A stretch of DNA of 32,891 bases from a candidate division CSSED10-310 bacterium (GTDB lineage: Bacteria; CSSED10-310). The position numbers and the translations under genes are program-made. The stretch covers positions 1 through 32,891 of the forward strand of contig JAFGMN010000087.1 in NCBI GenBank assembly GCA_016927515.1, given 5' to 3'. This document shows, in pieces, positions 8,943 through 17,168 of the stretch. Position 1 is the first letter of the stretch, and each line of letters starts with the position of its first letter. The notes under the pieces are model-generated. The model was not told the DNA's origin and did not search any database. It worked only from the letters and a program-made list of their open reading frames with translations.

Positions 8943-11689
8943 TACCTGTTCCTTTTGACTGCAGAAAAAAACACGTCATGTAGCATTGTGCCAACATTGT
9001 GATAGTTGAATCTGCTGCATGCATTCTCGCTGATTGTTCGCGTATCCATTTGTTCCGGATTTCGGATTACGCGCTTCATCGCCTCGGCCAGACCTTCTGG
9101 ATCATCGACATCCACGAACATTCCCTCTCCATCCCGGACCACATGGGGAATGCCACCGACTTTTGTCGTAATGACAATACAACCGCAGGCCATCGCTTCC
9201 ATCAAAACACATCCAAATGTTTCTTGGGAGCTTGCGGCGACGAGAGCCAGACTTTCCCTCATCAGGTCAGCCACTTCCCGTTTCGATATCAAGCCGGTGA
9301 ATCGGTAACTTCCCGGTGGCAATCTGAAAGCAGCCAGTTGTTCCATGGTTTTTCGGTTCGGCCCATCTCCAGCGAATACGAACAGGGTATCCGGTTCGAT
9401 TTGCAGCAATCGTTCGCATGCGTCGAGAATCACCGGCACGCACTTTTGTGGATGAAAATTGGACACATGAAGCAGTTGTTTTTTTCTGCTGGTCATCGGT
9501 GCATAATAAAACGTATCGGTATCAAGCGCGTTTGGTATCCAAGTCGTTAAAGGAAAAATATCGTTTTCCGCGTAAATATCCGGAGCGTCTTTCATGACTG
9601 GGAGCACCCGGGCAGCGTGTTCGAAGGCAAAAGTCAACATTCTCAATTGACGGATACCGATTACTTGCCGAATGAAACCCGTCCAGTGCTGTGAAATCAC
9701 CACCGGAATTTTTCGATAGTTCACGGACTTTATGACACCGTATGCAAGCAAATCTTGTGTCCAGATAACATCGGGAGTTCCCCATTCTGCCGTCACGATT
9801 GACAGCGCTTTTTTCAGCCGGATCCGATGAACGAGCGATCCACGGACCGGCCAGCGCCATCGCCCCGTTTCAATAAACCATGTCGGAATGGATTGGTCAT
9901 GGATTCGTTTGACTGACAACAAGGGAGCGGAATTGGAATCGAAGCGAAACACGAGGACTGCAACATCATCGGTCAACGCAGCGGCCCGAGCATGTTCCCG
10001 GCAAAATACGCCGATGCCGCGATCCAATTGATCCGGCTCGGGATACCACTGGGGTATAAACAAAACTTTCAGTGGACGATCGACAGCTCTTTCCGTTGCC
10101 TGAGAGCGGATTCGGGCGAAAAATCGCTGATCAATGTTTCGGAAAATAGAGTAATTTTTTAAATCACCCCATAACCAAATAATACCAGCTAGCAATGTCA
10201 GGCAGAAAATAGCCGCTCCGGTACCAATGATTCCAGGCCAAGAATCAAGCTGGATGGTGACAAACCGTTCAAAAATGATCCAAAAACCCAGGACGAGCAA
10301 TGGGACAGCATAGATATCCAGAAAGGCGGCGGAAAGATTGCGCCGACGGTGAAACAAGAAAAGAGCCGGGACAAGGAGAGCTGGAATCTGAAAAATAAGA
10401 TGAGCAATTGCCTGGCTGCCCAGAATGCCAGTAACACCATACCGATCGATGAATAGCAGCGATCCGATGAGTGTCACGATCACCGTAACCATCTGAGCGA
10501 TGCAGATGATTCGAAATCGAAACACTGTTTCCATAACTGCCTGCAAACTCATATAGATGACGATAGATGCCGCAATGATGGATCCAAACATATTGGCCAT
10601 ATACCCGGGATAGTAATCCCGACCGACCCATTTCAGGATGAACGGTCCATTCATAATCCAGCTACAGGCAAAAACTGCCACCCCCATCACCGCAGTCAGG
10701 CGCAGGAGGTTGCGTACCGTTTGCAGGCGCCGTTTTCGCCCTTCAATGCTGTGATATTGTTGCGTCAGCCCAGGCCGGATCACAGCAGCAAGACGGTTTC
10801 CCTGGCTACCCAAAGTCATTGGGAGGACCATTAAAAACGACACGACTGTGACGAATTCAAGCCCCATCTCCGGATGGAACCCAGAAATTACTTTATTGAT
10901 GCTGTTGAGCATGATCCGGCCCATATCCGCCAGGAAAACCCAGATACTGATGCGATACAAACTCCCGAAATGCGAAAACTCGACAGGCGGCTTAAACGGG
11001 TTGATGGATATACCGGTCATGTGTGCTCTTATCCGCATCATTAAAGTATTCACAAGAGCGGTTGTCACCAGAGCGACCGCAATTCCGTACAGCGAATACC
11101 CCTTGTAAACGAGATAAAACCCTAAACCGTTGTTGACAAAAGTCGCAATGAGCATAAACAGGGAGGTTTGAGCCAGTATCTGCTGACCTTGCAAAAACGC
11201 CCGATAAGTGACTGTCGAGAAATTCAGTGCTACAGCAAACCCGGAAATAACAAGGAAGATCCGGGCCATCGGAAGCAATTCTAATGGTAATTCTTCTACT
11301 ACCAACTCCATTCGCGTTGCCATGATCACGGCGATTACAACAATAAAGAGAGCGAGTATATGCTGGATCTGACAAGCCGCTTTGAGTTGCTTCAGCGTTC
11401 GTTGATAATCCTCCCGGCGAGGGTCACCCTGGAGATGACGGGCGGTCAGAATACGAACGGTCTCACCTAATCCGACATCGGCGAAACTGGTATACGCGAG
11501 AATTTCCGCAGCGAAGATCCGGAGTCCCATCAACTGCGGTCCGAGAATTTTCAGGAAAAATGGATTGAGAAAAAACTTGACGACCAGATTGACGGCAGTG
11601 ACCAGATAACTTGCACTCAATCCGCGGATCGCGCGATCCGATCGGCTCTTACCCGGCTGCCTAATCGTCTGATCTTGTTTTGTATTCAT
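8942..11689 (-). CDS. Wzx-type flippase fused to a GT4 glycosyltransferase
   Basis: One uninterrupted frame encodes 915 residues. Residues about 20-510 are a polysaccharide-flippase-like membrane protein of the MATE/Wzx superfamily, with about 12-14 hydrophobic segments and the helix-loop LGPQLMGLRIFAAEILAY near 49-66. After a charged linker (about 511-538), residues about 539-910 form a complete GT4 enzyme: KVLFIPQWYPEPD at 541-553, VVISQHWTGF near 663, WIPNALDTDTF near 717, FAGDGPNRK at 772-780, and an EX7E motif at Glu823/Glu831 (ETFGCVLMEA). The flippase part would move the lipid-linked repeat unit across the inner membrane and the soluble part would add a sugar on the cytoplasmic side. 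The start overlaps the upstream gene as ATGA. Joined flippase and transferase domains are unusual; the frame shows no sign of a frameshift. Confidence 0.88.
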   Translation of the reverse strand: MNTKQDQTIRQPGKSRSDRAIRGLSASYLVTAVNLVVKFFLNPFFLKILGPQLMGLRIFAAEILAYTSFADVGLGETVRILTARHLQGDPRREDYQRTLKQLKAACQIQHILALFIVVIAVIMATRMELVVEELPLELLPMARIFLVISGFAVALNFSTVTYRAFLQGQQILAQTSLFMLIATFVNNGLGFYLVYKGYSLYGIAVALVTTALVNTLMMRIRAHMTGISINPFKPPVEFSHFGSLYRISIWVFLADMGRIMLNSINKVISGFHPEMGLEFVTVVSFLMVLPMTLGSQGNRLAAVIRPGLTQQYHSIEGRKRRLQTVRNLLRLTAVMGVAVFACSWIMNGPFILKWVGRDYYPGYMANMFGSIIAASIVIYMSLQAVMETVFRFRIICIAQMVTVIVTLIGSLLFIDRYGVTGILGSQAIAHLIFQIPALLVPALFLFHRRRNLSAAFLDIYAVPLLVLGFWIIFERFVTIQLDSWPGIIGTGAAIFCLTLLAGIIWLWGDLKNYSIFRNIDQRFFARIRSQATERAVDRPLKVLFIPQWYPEPDQLDRGIGVFCREHARAAALTDDVAVLVFRFDSNSAPLLSVKRIHDQSIPTWFIETGRWRWPVRGSLVHRIRLKKALSIVTAEWGTPDVIWTQDLLAYGVIKSVNYRKIPVVISQHWTGFIRQVIGIRQLRMLTFAFEHAARVLPVMKDAPDIYAENDIFPLTTWIPNALDTDTFYYAPMTSRKKQLLHVSNFHPQKCVPVILDACERLLQIEPDTLFVFAGDGPNRKTMEQLAAFRLPPGSYRFTGLISKREVADLMRESLALVAASSQETFGCVLMEAMACGCIVITTKVGGIPHVVRDGEGMFVDVDDPEGLAEAMKRVIRNPEQMDTRTISENACSRFNYHNVGTMLHDVFFSAVKRNR

Positions 11690-12936
11690 GCAATTTCGTA
11701 CAAGTAATCAGCCAGACGCTGATACGATTTTCCATCCGTGAATGTAATGTATTCATCGACTAGTGCGCGTCGACCTTCGGAATAATCACCGGGATTCTTC
11801 AAAGCTGTCACGATTGCTTCTGCCAACTCGTCTTCCGTACGGACGAGAGGAAGCCATTTTCGGTCATCGATAATCCGGAAGTGACGATTTAGCCACCAGC
11901 GTTTCATGTCGCGTGCATGTCGTTCTCTTCTTACGGTACTGAAGAGTGTGACGATGGTCGGTGTGTCAAAAATCGGTGCTTCGATGGACAGGGTGGATGC
12001 CGGTGTAATCACGGCATCGGCATGGTGGAGCATATTCGCCATGTCATCAACCTCATCGCGAGTCATGCACCAGCCCAGGGTCGGAACATAGGAGCCATGG
12101 GAAAGAATGACACCGGGCGCTTCGGCATACGGCAGGAAATACTCCAAATGGCTGATCGGATGCAGCCGGCATACGATTTGCATATTTCGAAGTTCGTGCT
12201 GTACTCGCCGTAGATTGAGCAAAACATCCATCATGAACGTTTCATCCCAATCCGCAGCAAAGGAACCGGCTGTGCCGAAAAGCACGATGGGTTTTCCGGG
12301 ATCCAGCCCTTTCGATCTCCAAAAAACCTCCCGGTCCCGAATCACGCCGGGTGTGAAATACCGATCGAATGCACACGAACCCACCATCCGCAATCGGGAA
12401 TCCGGGTAATGCAGATTATCCCGAGCCTCTTCAAAGTTTCGCTTGTTCCACACTGATAGAAACTCGGGATTGGCCACGAGACCACGCAGCACATTATCCC
12501 AACTTTTTACGTTTCCAGCCGTGCGAATGCCGTTTTTTCTGGCATACGTGATTACATCATATTCCCAAATAATCCGGGGATGTGTCGAGACGACGAGGCT
12601 CGGTGGATACGTGCTGAACAGCGGTTCCAGATGATCCGGAGCGACAGCCAGGCATTTTTCTGCTGCGTATAACGCCCGTGTAAACCATTTTCGGTTCGTC
12701 CGAATCCGGCGATTGATCAGTCGACCGGCCGTACCAGCCGTTTCGCAGATTTCGTGTCGTCGCAGGAGCAATCGCGGATGCAGAGTCTCGCGAATCACAT
12801 CCGGTACATCATTGGCCTGCGTCAGCAAAATAATCCGGACATCTGAGCGCAAATCCAGCAGATGCCGAATCATACCGAGCCGCACGAGATCCCTGTAAAC
12901 ATTGCCCTGGCTGATGACGATGTAGATATTTTTCAT
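11686..12936 (-). CDS. GT-B-fold transferase-like protein, possibly using a cytidine-nucleotide donor
   Basis: The 416-residue protein has two Rossmann-like halves. Features include VVSTHPRIIWEY (115-126), TAGNVKSWDNV (139-149), VLFGTAGSFAADWDE (218-232), an HP motif in CRLHPISH (256-263) and a Ser/Thr cluster in ITPASTLSIEA (310-320) followed by DTPTIV. HP plus a downstream Ser/Thr motif is the pattern of CDP-glycerol glycerophosphotransferases and bacterial sialyl/polysialyltransferases, which bind cytidine nucleotides. Sitting after a NeuB gene, it is a candidate transferase for a CMP-nonulosonic acid, but this is inference. I take the ATG at 12936, eight bases after the NeuB-fusion stop; ATG 12957 or TTG 12963 inside the upstream gene are alternatives. 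Its stop overlaps the Wzx-GT4 start. Confidence 0.7.
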   Translation of the reverse strand: MKNIYIVISQGNVYRDLVRLGMIRHLLDLRSDVRIILLTQANDVPDVIRETLHPRLLLRRHEICETAGTAGRLINRRIRTNRKWFTRALYAAEKCLAVAPDHLEPLFSTYPPSLVVSTHPRIIWEYDVITYARKNGIRTAGNVKSWDNVLRGLVANPEFLSVWNKRNFEEARDNLHYPDSRLRMVGSCAFDRYFTPGVIRDREVFWRSKGLDPGKPIVLFGTAGSFAADWDETFMMDVLLNLRRVQHELRNMQIVCRLHPISHLEYFLPYAEAPGVILSHGSYVPTLGWCMTRDEVDDMANMLHHADAVITPASTLSIEAPIFDTPTIVTLFSTVRRERHARDMKRWWLNRHFRIIDDRKWLPLVRTEDELAEAIVTALKNPGDYSEGRRALVDEYITFTDGKSYQRLADYLYEIA

Positions 12937-12943
12937 GATCCGA

Positions 12944-14830
12944 TCACAACCCTCCATGCTCAATCAGCCGACACAATGCAGTTCGGAATCCCAATGCACC
13001 ATTTAGATGACCGCTCCAAATTTCCGGCAACCAAGTAAATAAATGATTTCTCAAACGTTTCAGTGTATCGTCCCAGTCGATAATCCCTTCATCGATTTGG
13101 AGTCCTTCGCCGTCAATACCTGACGCATCGGCGATATGCAGATGCGCTGCAATTGGCATCACGCTGTCGATAAAATCCGAAAGCGCTGTCCCGGCCAAAG
13201 TACATGCCAGCTGCGCATGGCTGAGATCGAATGTAACCCGGCACCGCAACGTATCACTCAGCAACACCATATCTTCCGCTTGCGTCATTACATTCTGAAA
13301 CCACTGCCCTCCCAAATACCAGGGTCTGGGAGGAAGATTTTCGGGCAGGATCATCGGATATTCGGCCAGCAATGGGTGAAGTTCATTGATGATCCGGTCC
13401 ATCAGGCGGATTCTTTCCTTCGACGGTTCATCCATCGTCATCCCGCCCGCATGAACGACAATGCCGGCTAATGAACGAAAACGGGGAGCTAATCCCGCCG
13501 CCAGGTCTGCCGTCCGCCGAATCATATCAGCCGACGCCGCACGGTGCGCGTGATCGTCTGACGCCAAATCAAGAAGGCGATGCCGGAAGAATTCCGGCGC
13601 ATGAACGAACAGATCGGTTTCCGGATACCAATCACTTTGCGGAATGGCATTGTCAATATCGTGCTCTGACAGATGCATTTCAATGAAATCCGGCTTCAAA
13701 TCCAGCATTGCCGCCATATCATGAAACCGAGCCTTGAGCCCCCATTTCCGGACAAGACGTGTCCGATCGAATTCGATGTTCGGATCCGGTTCAAGGTCGC
13801 CTTCGACAAAGTAATCATCTTTGCAGATTCGCCTCTGAACCGTGACATTCAGCAATTCATCCATGCGCTGTGGAGTAATGCCCTTACCGGGACCGGCAAC
13901 GCAGATCATATCCCGTGTGACTCGTTCGCCGATGGCAATATCCCGGGTAGCGAGCAGGCTTTTCCGCAACACGTGGCGATTGATCTGCTCGATCTGGCAG
14001 ATTCGCTTCTCAGGCCGTCCCAAAGCTATTTCGGCCACTCGGATATCCCTGACCATTTTCTTGAACCCAACCGGTTCGAGACTGGAAGCATGGTCTGGAC
14101 CGGGTAACGTCCGGTCCAGTGTGATGTGCTTTTCGATGATCGATGCTCCAAGAACCCGTGCAACCACGGGAATCGAGATTCCTCGTTCATGACCGCTGTA
14201 TCCGACAGGTACATTGAATTTCCGCAACGTCTCGATGAAGCGCATATTCAGTGAATCGAATGGTGCTGGGTATGCACTGACACAATGCAGCAACGCAAAC
14301 ACGGCGTTCCTCAGCTTGAGATGCTCCACCGTCCGCCCAATCTCCTTCTCTGTGGCCATCCCAGTAGATAAAATCATCGCCTTTCCCGTATCGGCAATGG
14401 CATCGATCAGGGGTAAATTCACCAGATCCGCCGACGATACCTTGAAAAAACGGACACCAATTGAATCCAGGTGGTGCAAGCTGGGTATATCCCATGGCGT
14501 ACATAAAAACTCGATCTCTTTATCGGAACAATAATCCTTGAGGCTTCCAAATGCCCCCGGACTCAGATCAGCATCTTTGAGCGCTCCAAGAATGTGATGA
14601 AAACCCCATTCCGCCAGGTTGGGTTCCTTCAGAAGCCCAGCCGGATAGCATTGATCCAGATGTCGCATTTGGAATTTTACCGCGTCCGCACCGCATTCCA
14701 CTGCGGCATCAACAAGCTGCCGGGCTCTTTCTACGCTACCGTTATGATTAATGCCCGCTTCGGCGATGATGTAACACGGATGAGATTCACCAACGATACG
14801 GTCACCCAATTGAATCGTACAGCATTCCAT
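12944..14830 (-). CDS. NeuB-family nonulosonic acid synthase fused to a TIM-barrel sugar isomerase/epimerase-like domain
   Basis: The 628-residue product is almost twice the usual NeuB length. Residues 1-270 are the NeuB catalytic barrel: CYIIAEAGINHNGS (19-32), ADAVKFQ (49-54), LCTPWD (109-114), ILSTGMAT (153-160), LHCVSAYPAP (181-190), and the expected metal ligands His214 (YSGHE) and His235 (IEKHIT). An antifreeze-like SAF domain follows at about 288-347. Residues about 358-628 form a separate xylose-isomerase/AP-endonuclease-2-like barrel with plausible metal ligands Glu497 (LPENLP), Asp535 (TFDLSHAQ), His565 (HLHIADAS) and Glu603 (LPEIW). NeuB enzymes condense an N-acyl hexosamine with phosphoenolpyruvate; the second domain may prepare or reshape the aldose substrate (inference). 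GAGGTGA lies six bases before the ATG. It is the second NeuB here. Confidence 0.9.
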   Translation of the reverse strand: MECCTIQLGDRIVGESHPCYIIAEAGINHNGSVERARQLVDAAVECGADAVKFQMRHLDQCYPAGLLKEPNLAEWGFHHILGALKDADLSPGAFGSLKDYCSDKEIEFLCTPWDIPSLHHLDSIGVRFFKVSSADLVNLPLIDAIADTGKAMILSTGMATEKEIGRTVEHLKLRNAVFALLHCVSAYPAPFDSLNMRFIETLRKFNVPVGYSGHERGISIPVVARVLGASIIEKHITLDRTLPGPDHASSLEPVGFKKMVRDIRVAEIALGRPEKRICQIEQINRHVLRKSLLATRDIAIGERVTRDMICVAGPGKGITPQRMDELLNVTVQRRICKDDYFVEGDLEPDPNIEFDRTRLVRKWGLKARFHDMAAMLDLKPDFIEMHLSEHDIDNAIPQSDWYPETDLFVHAPEFFRHRLLDLASDDHAHRAASADMIRRTADLAAGLAPRFRSLAGIVVHAGGMTMDEPSKERIRLMDRIINELHPLLAEYPMILPENLPPRPWYLGGQWFQNVMTQAEDMVLLSDTLRCRVTFDLSHAQLACTLAGTALSDFIDSVMPIAAHLHIADASGIDGEGLQIDEGIIDWDDTLKRLRNHLFTWLPEIWSGHLNGALGFRTALCRLIEHGGL

Positions 14831-14841
14831 TGTATGTCACC

Positions 14842-16458
14842 TCATCGGGGATACAACGGTTTCTCGTTGTAGCTTTCCATTTTTTCTCTCATTAAAGACT
14901 GAAACATGGCTCTGCCCTCCTCCGTGTCCTGTTCCGCTATCCGGATCCTCGGGAAATCATCCTCCGGCAGATAGACATACAAAGGAAAACAGCGAAACAA
15001 ACCCATCAGTTCTGAACAGGTCATCCCTCGGGGTACATAGTTGGGAATGCCAAAAAGACATCGATAATCAGGCTCTAACCCCCCTTCGAATCCGTCCTTT
15101 TCACACAAACTTCGTATCGGCGTTCGCGGATATGGCTCAAGCAGAGTGCATGACACAGAATCCACGGGCGCTTGTCGATTCAGTTGAATCGTCTCGAAAA
15201 TCCGCTCCCGATTTTCACCCGGTAATCCCATGATATTATAGCACGACACCCGTATCCCGGCCTCCTGGATCATCCCTAATCGGTCTAAAATCATTTGATT
15301 GCCTATCTGCCGATTCAGAACATGCCTCCGGATCCACTCCGACCCTGATTCGATCCCGGCCGCGATTGTACGGCAGCCGATCCGCTTTAAAAGCGCTAGT
15401 TTGTCTCGTGTGATCGATTCCAACCGGGCATAGATCAGGAACGGAAGACCAATATCCCGGAGATAAACCCGGGCGAACGCGGATAATGTATCGACGGGAA
15501 CCGCAAGAAAATCTTCGTCCCAAAACCGGATAAAGTCGAATCCGTGCCGATCGATCAATAGACGAAGCTCAGCGATCGTCTGCTCGACCGGCTTCGTCCG
15601 AACGAGCGATGCATGGGGAAACAACGTCCGCGTTTGCTGGTTTAAAACGGCATTCACACAGTACGAACAGGAGAATGGACACCCACGGCTCCATTCAAAA
15701 TTCACCATGCGAAACAGACGTCCATCAAACGGCCGATAAAAATGGACCGGATCGAAAAGATCCAACTCCGGAACAGGCAGATCAGCCATTTCCGTTCGCC
15801 AAACCACATCATTGCGCCGCCAGCTGTCGCCAGAACGGATCCACATGTTCGGCGACTGCTCCCAATCCACACCGGATGCCAACCGCGACAAGTATTCAGG
15901 AAATGCACGCTCGCCCTCACCAACGCAAACAGCATCCACAACGGGATGTTGAATGACGGATTCCGGCACCACGCGAGCATGCACACCACCAACGACCAAG
16001 ACAAATCCATGCTTGTCCTTGAAAGGAGCGATCCGACGCAATGCAGTCCCGGCGTCCATCGTCAAGCATGACATCCCGACGACATCCGGTCGGAATCGTT
16101 CGATTAGAACTTTAAGGTCCTGATCAGGATCTGAATGCCACAACTCCGATCCGGGATCAAACACATCAAGCAGTTGCAAGCGTTCCGCATATACGGTTCG
16201 CTCCATCTTCAATGCTGCCAGATCAATAGGGGAAACTGGCTTGAAAAAGTGTTCGGGATGAGCGAACTTCCCGGTCGGTAACTCCCCGGATCCATCTGGA
16301 GAAAAGACCATGTTTTCCGGCTGGAAACAGTGATAATTTGTGTAATCGAAGAGCCGGACATCATGGCCAGCCCGGCGAAGAACGGCAATCAGTATGGGAA
16401 GATTGATCGGGATACTGCCTCGTCCGGCCCGGGATGGATTGATCATCAGGATGCGCAT
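14842..16458 (-). CDS. B12-binding-type radical SAM protein
   Basis: Starting at the ATG at 16458, whose A is shared with the NeuA stop (TGATG), the protein has 538 residues and begins MRILMINPSRAG, a typical B12-binding-domain start. Residues about 1-200 form the cobalamin-binding-like Rossmann domain (DVVGMSCLT at 125-133, VVGGVHARVVPE at 155-166, VCVGEGERAFPEYL at 177-190). The radical SAM core follows with SRGCPFSCSYC, placing Cys260, Cys264 and Cys267 around the 4Fe-4S cluster. A DxHxxG cobalamin-ligand motif is not seen, as in many members. Members carry out methylations and other radical chemistry. Between two nonulosonic-acid genes it may modify a sugar, but the reaction is unknown. 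Further upstream in-frame starts lie inside neuA and are not used here. Confidence 0.85.
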   Translation of the reverse strand: MRILMINPSRAGRGSIPINLPILIAVLRRAGHDVRLFDYTNYHCFQPENMVFSPDGSGELPTGKFAHPEHFFKPVSPIDLAALKMERTVYAERLQLLDVFDPGSELWHSDPDQDLKVLIERFRPDVVGMSCLTMDAGTALRRIAPFKDKHGFVLVVGGVHARVVPESVIQHPVVDAVCVGEGERAFPEYLSRLASGVDWEQSPNMWIRSGDSWRRNDVVWRTEMADLPVPELDLFDPVHFYRPFDGRLFRMVNFEWSRGCPFSCSYCVNAVLNQQTRTLFPHASLVRTKPVEQTIAELRLLIDRHGFDFIRFWDEDFLAVPVDTLSAFARVYLRDIGLPFLIYARLESITRDKLALLKRIGCRTIAAGIESGSEWIRRHVLNRQIGNQMILDRLGMIQEAGIRVSCYNIMGLPGENRERIFETIQLNRQAPVDSVSCTLLEPYPRTPIRSLCEKDGFEGGLEPDYRCLFGIPNYVPRGMTCSELMGLFRCFPLYVYLPEDDFPRIRIAEQDTEEGRAMFQSLMREKMESYNEKPLYPR

Positions 16459-17168
16459 CAGAATTGCAATTCTTCCCGGTATCGTCGCATGGCGATGCGA
16501 CATTCCGAAAAATCCTGCTCCGTGTCGATATCCAATGCAGACCATTCGGGCATTAGATACAAACGGATCGGCGGATTCAATCGATTCCCGCTGTGGAGCA
16601 GCGTATCGCATCCCGTTACGTAGATCGATCCGTTCTCCAGGTACAGCGGCATCATGTCCTGGCTACGCGGTCGATGGGCCGGGTCATAGTTCACCGGAGA
16701 CGGCCGATCGACTGGACCATTCCACACAAAGCGTCTGTGTTCAACGACGGATAGAACGGAACCGCAATGGGAGGAATGAAACAGGTGCACTGCATCAGCA
16801 ATATCCTGAGAGCGCCGAAGGGGGGATGTGCACTGAAGCATGACGACAGTTTCGGGCATCCACTGCCTGTCGGTTTTTAAGAACTGAAGAGCATGGAGCA
16901 GAGCATCTTCCGACGGAGATTCGGGGCCGGCCAGCGCGGATGGCCGCCGGATAATGTCTGCCCCTTCCTGGGTTGCGATCTCGGTAATACGATCATCATC
17001 GGTTGAAATAAAAATACCGCTGGAGACACCGGAAGCGATCGCTTGACGAATCGTCCAGGCGATCAACGGTTTTCCATTTAAATCTCGTGTGTTTTTTCCG
17101 GGAACCCGGACCGATCCGCCCCGGGCAGGAATGATCACCACCGTTTGATTCTTCAACGTGTTTTGCAT
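16458..17168 (-). CDS. neuA: CMP-nonulosonic acid cytidylyltransferase (NeuA type)
   Basis: The 236-residue protein is close to the usual bacterial NeuA catalytic length. It carries the signature VIIPARGGSVRVPGKN near the N-terminus, STDDDRI, MLQCTSPLR near the middle, PLYLENGSIYV, and DIDTEQDF near the end, which supplies the metal-binding Asp pair. It activates a nonulosonic acid with CTP to the CMP form. The signature has Val where most relatives have Lys (GGSK). Starts at ATG 17168, GTG 17177 and TTG 17156 are all possible; I chose the ATG, which overlaps the upstream gene by 16 bases. It lies between the two NeuB genes, and a second cytidylyltransferase lies at 21561-22277, so two different products may be activated. 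Confidence 0.9.
   Translation of the reverse strand: MQNTLKNQTVVIIPARGGSVRVPGKNTRDLNGKPLIAWTIRQAIASGVSSGIFISTDDDRITEIATQEGADIIRRPSALAGPESPSEDALLHALQFLKTDRQWMPETVVMLQCTSPLRRSQDIADAVHLFHSSHCGSVLSVVEHRRFVWNGPVDRPSPVNYDPAHRPRSQDMMPLYLENGSIYVTGCDTLLHSGNRLNPPIRLYLMPEWSALDIDTEQDFSECRIAMRRYREELQF

Noticed and set aside
8254-8958. A 234-codon open frame on the plus strand
   Set aside because: It is antisense to the GT4 gene, whose motifs are clear, and its product shows no domain or ribosome site.
10100-10170. A possible frameshift or assembly join between the flippase and glycosyltransferase halves
   Set aside because: The frame is continuous through a normal charged linker, with no stop and no separate start with a ribosome site for the second half.
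16459-16611. A 51-residue N-terminal extension of the radical SAM protein
   Set aside because: It overlaps the end of neuA, and the family start MRILMINPSRAG begins at 16458.
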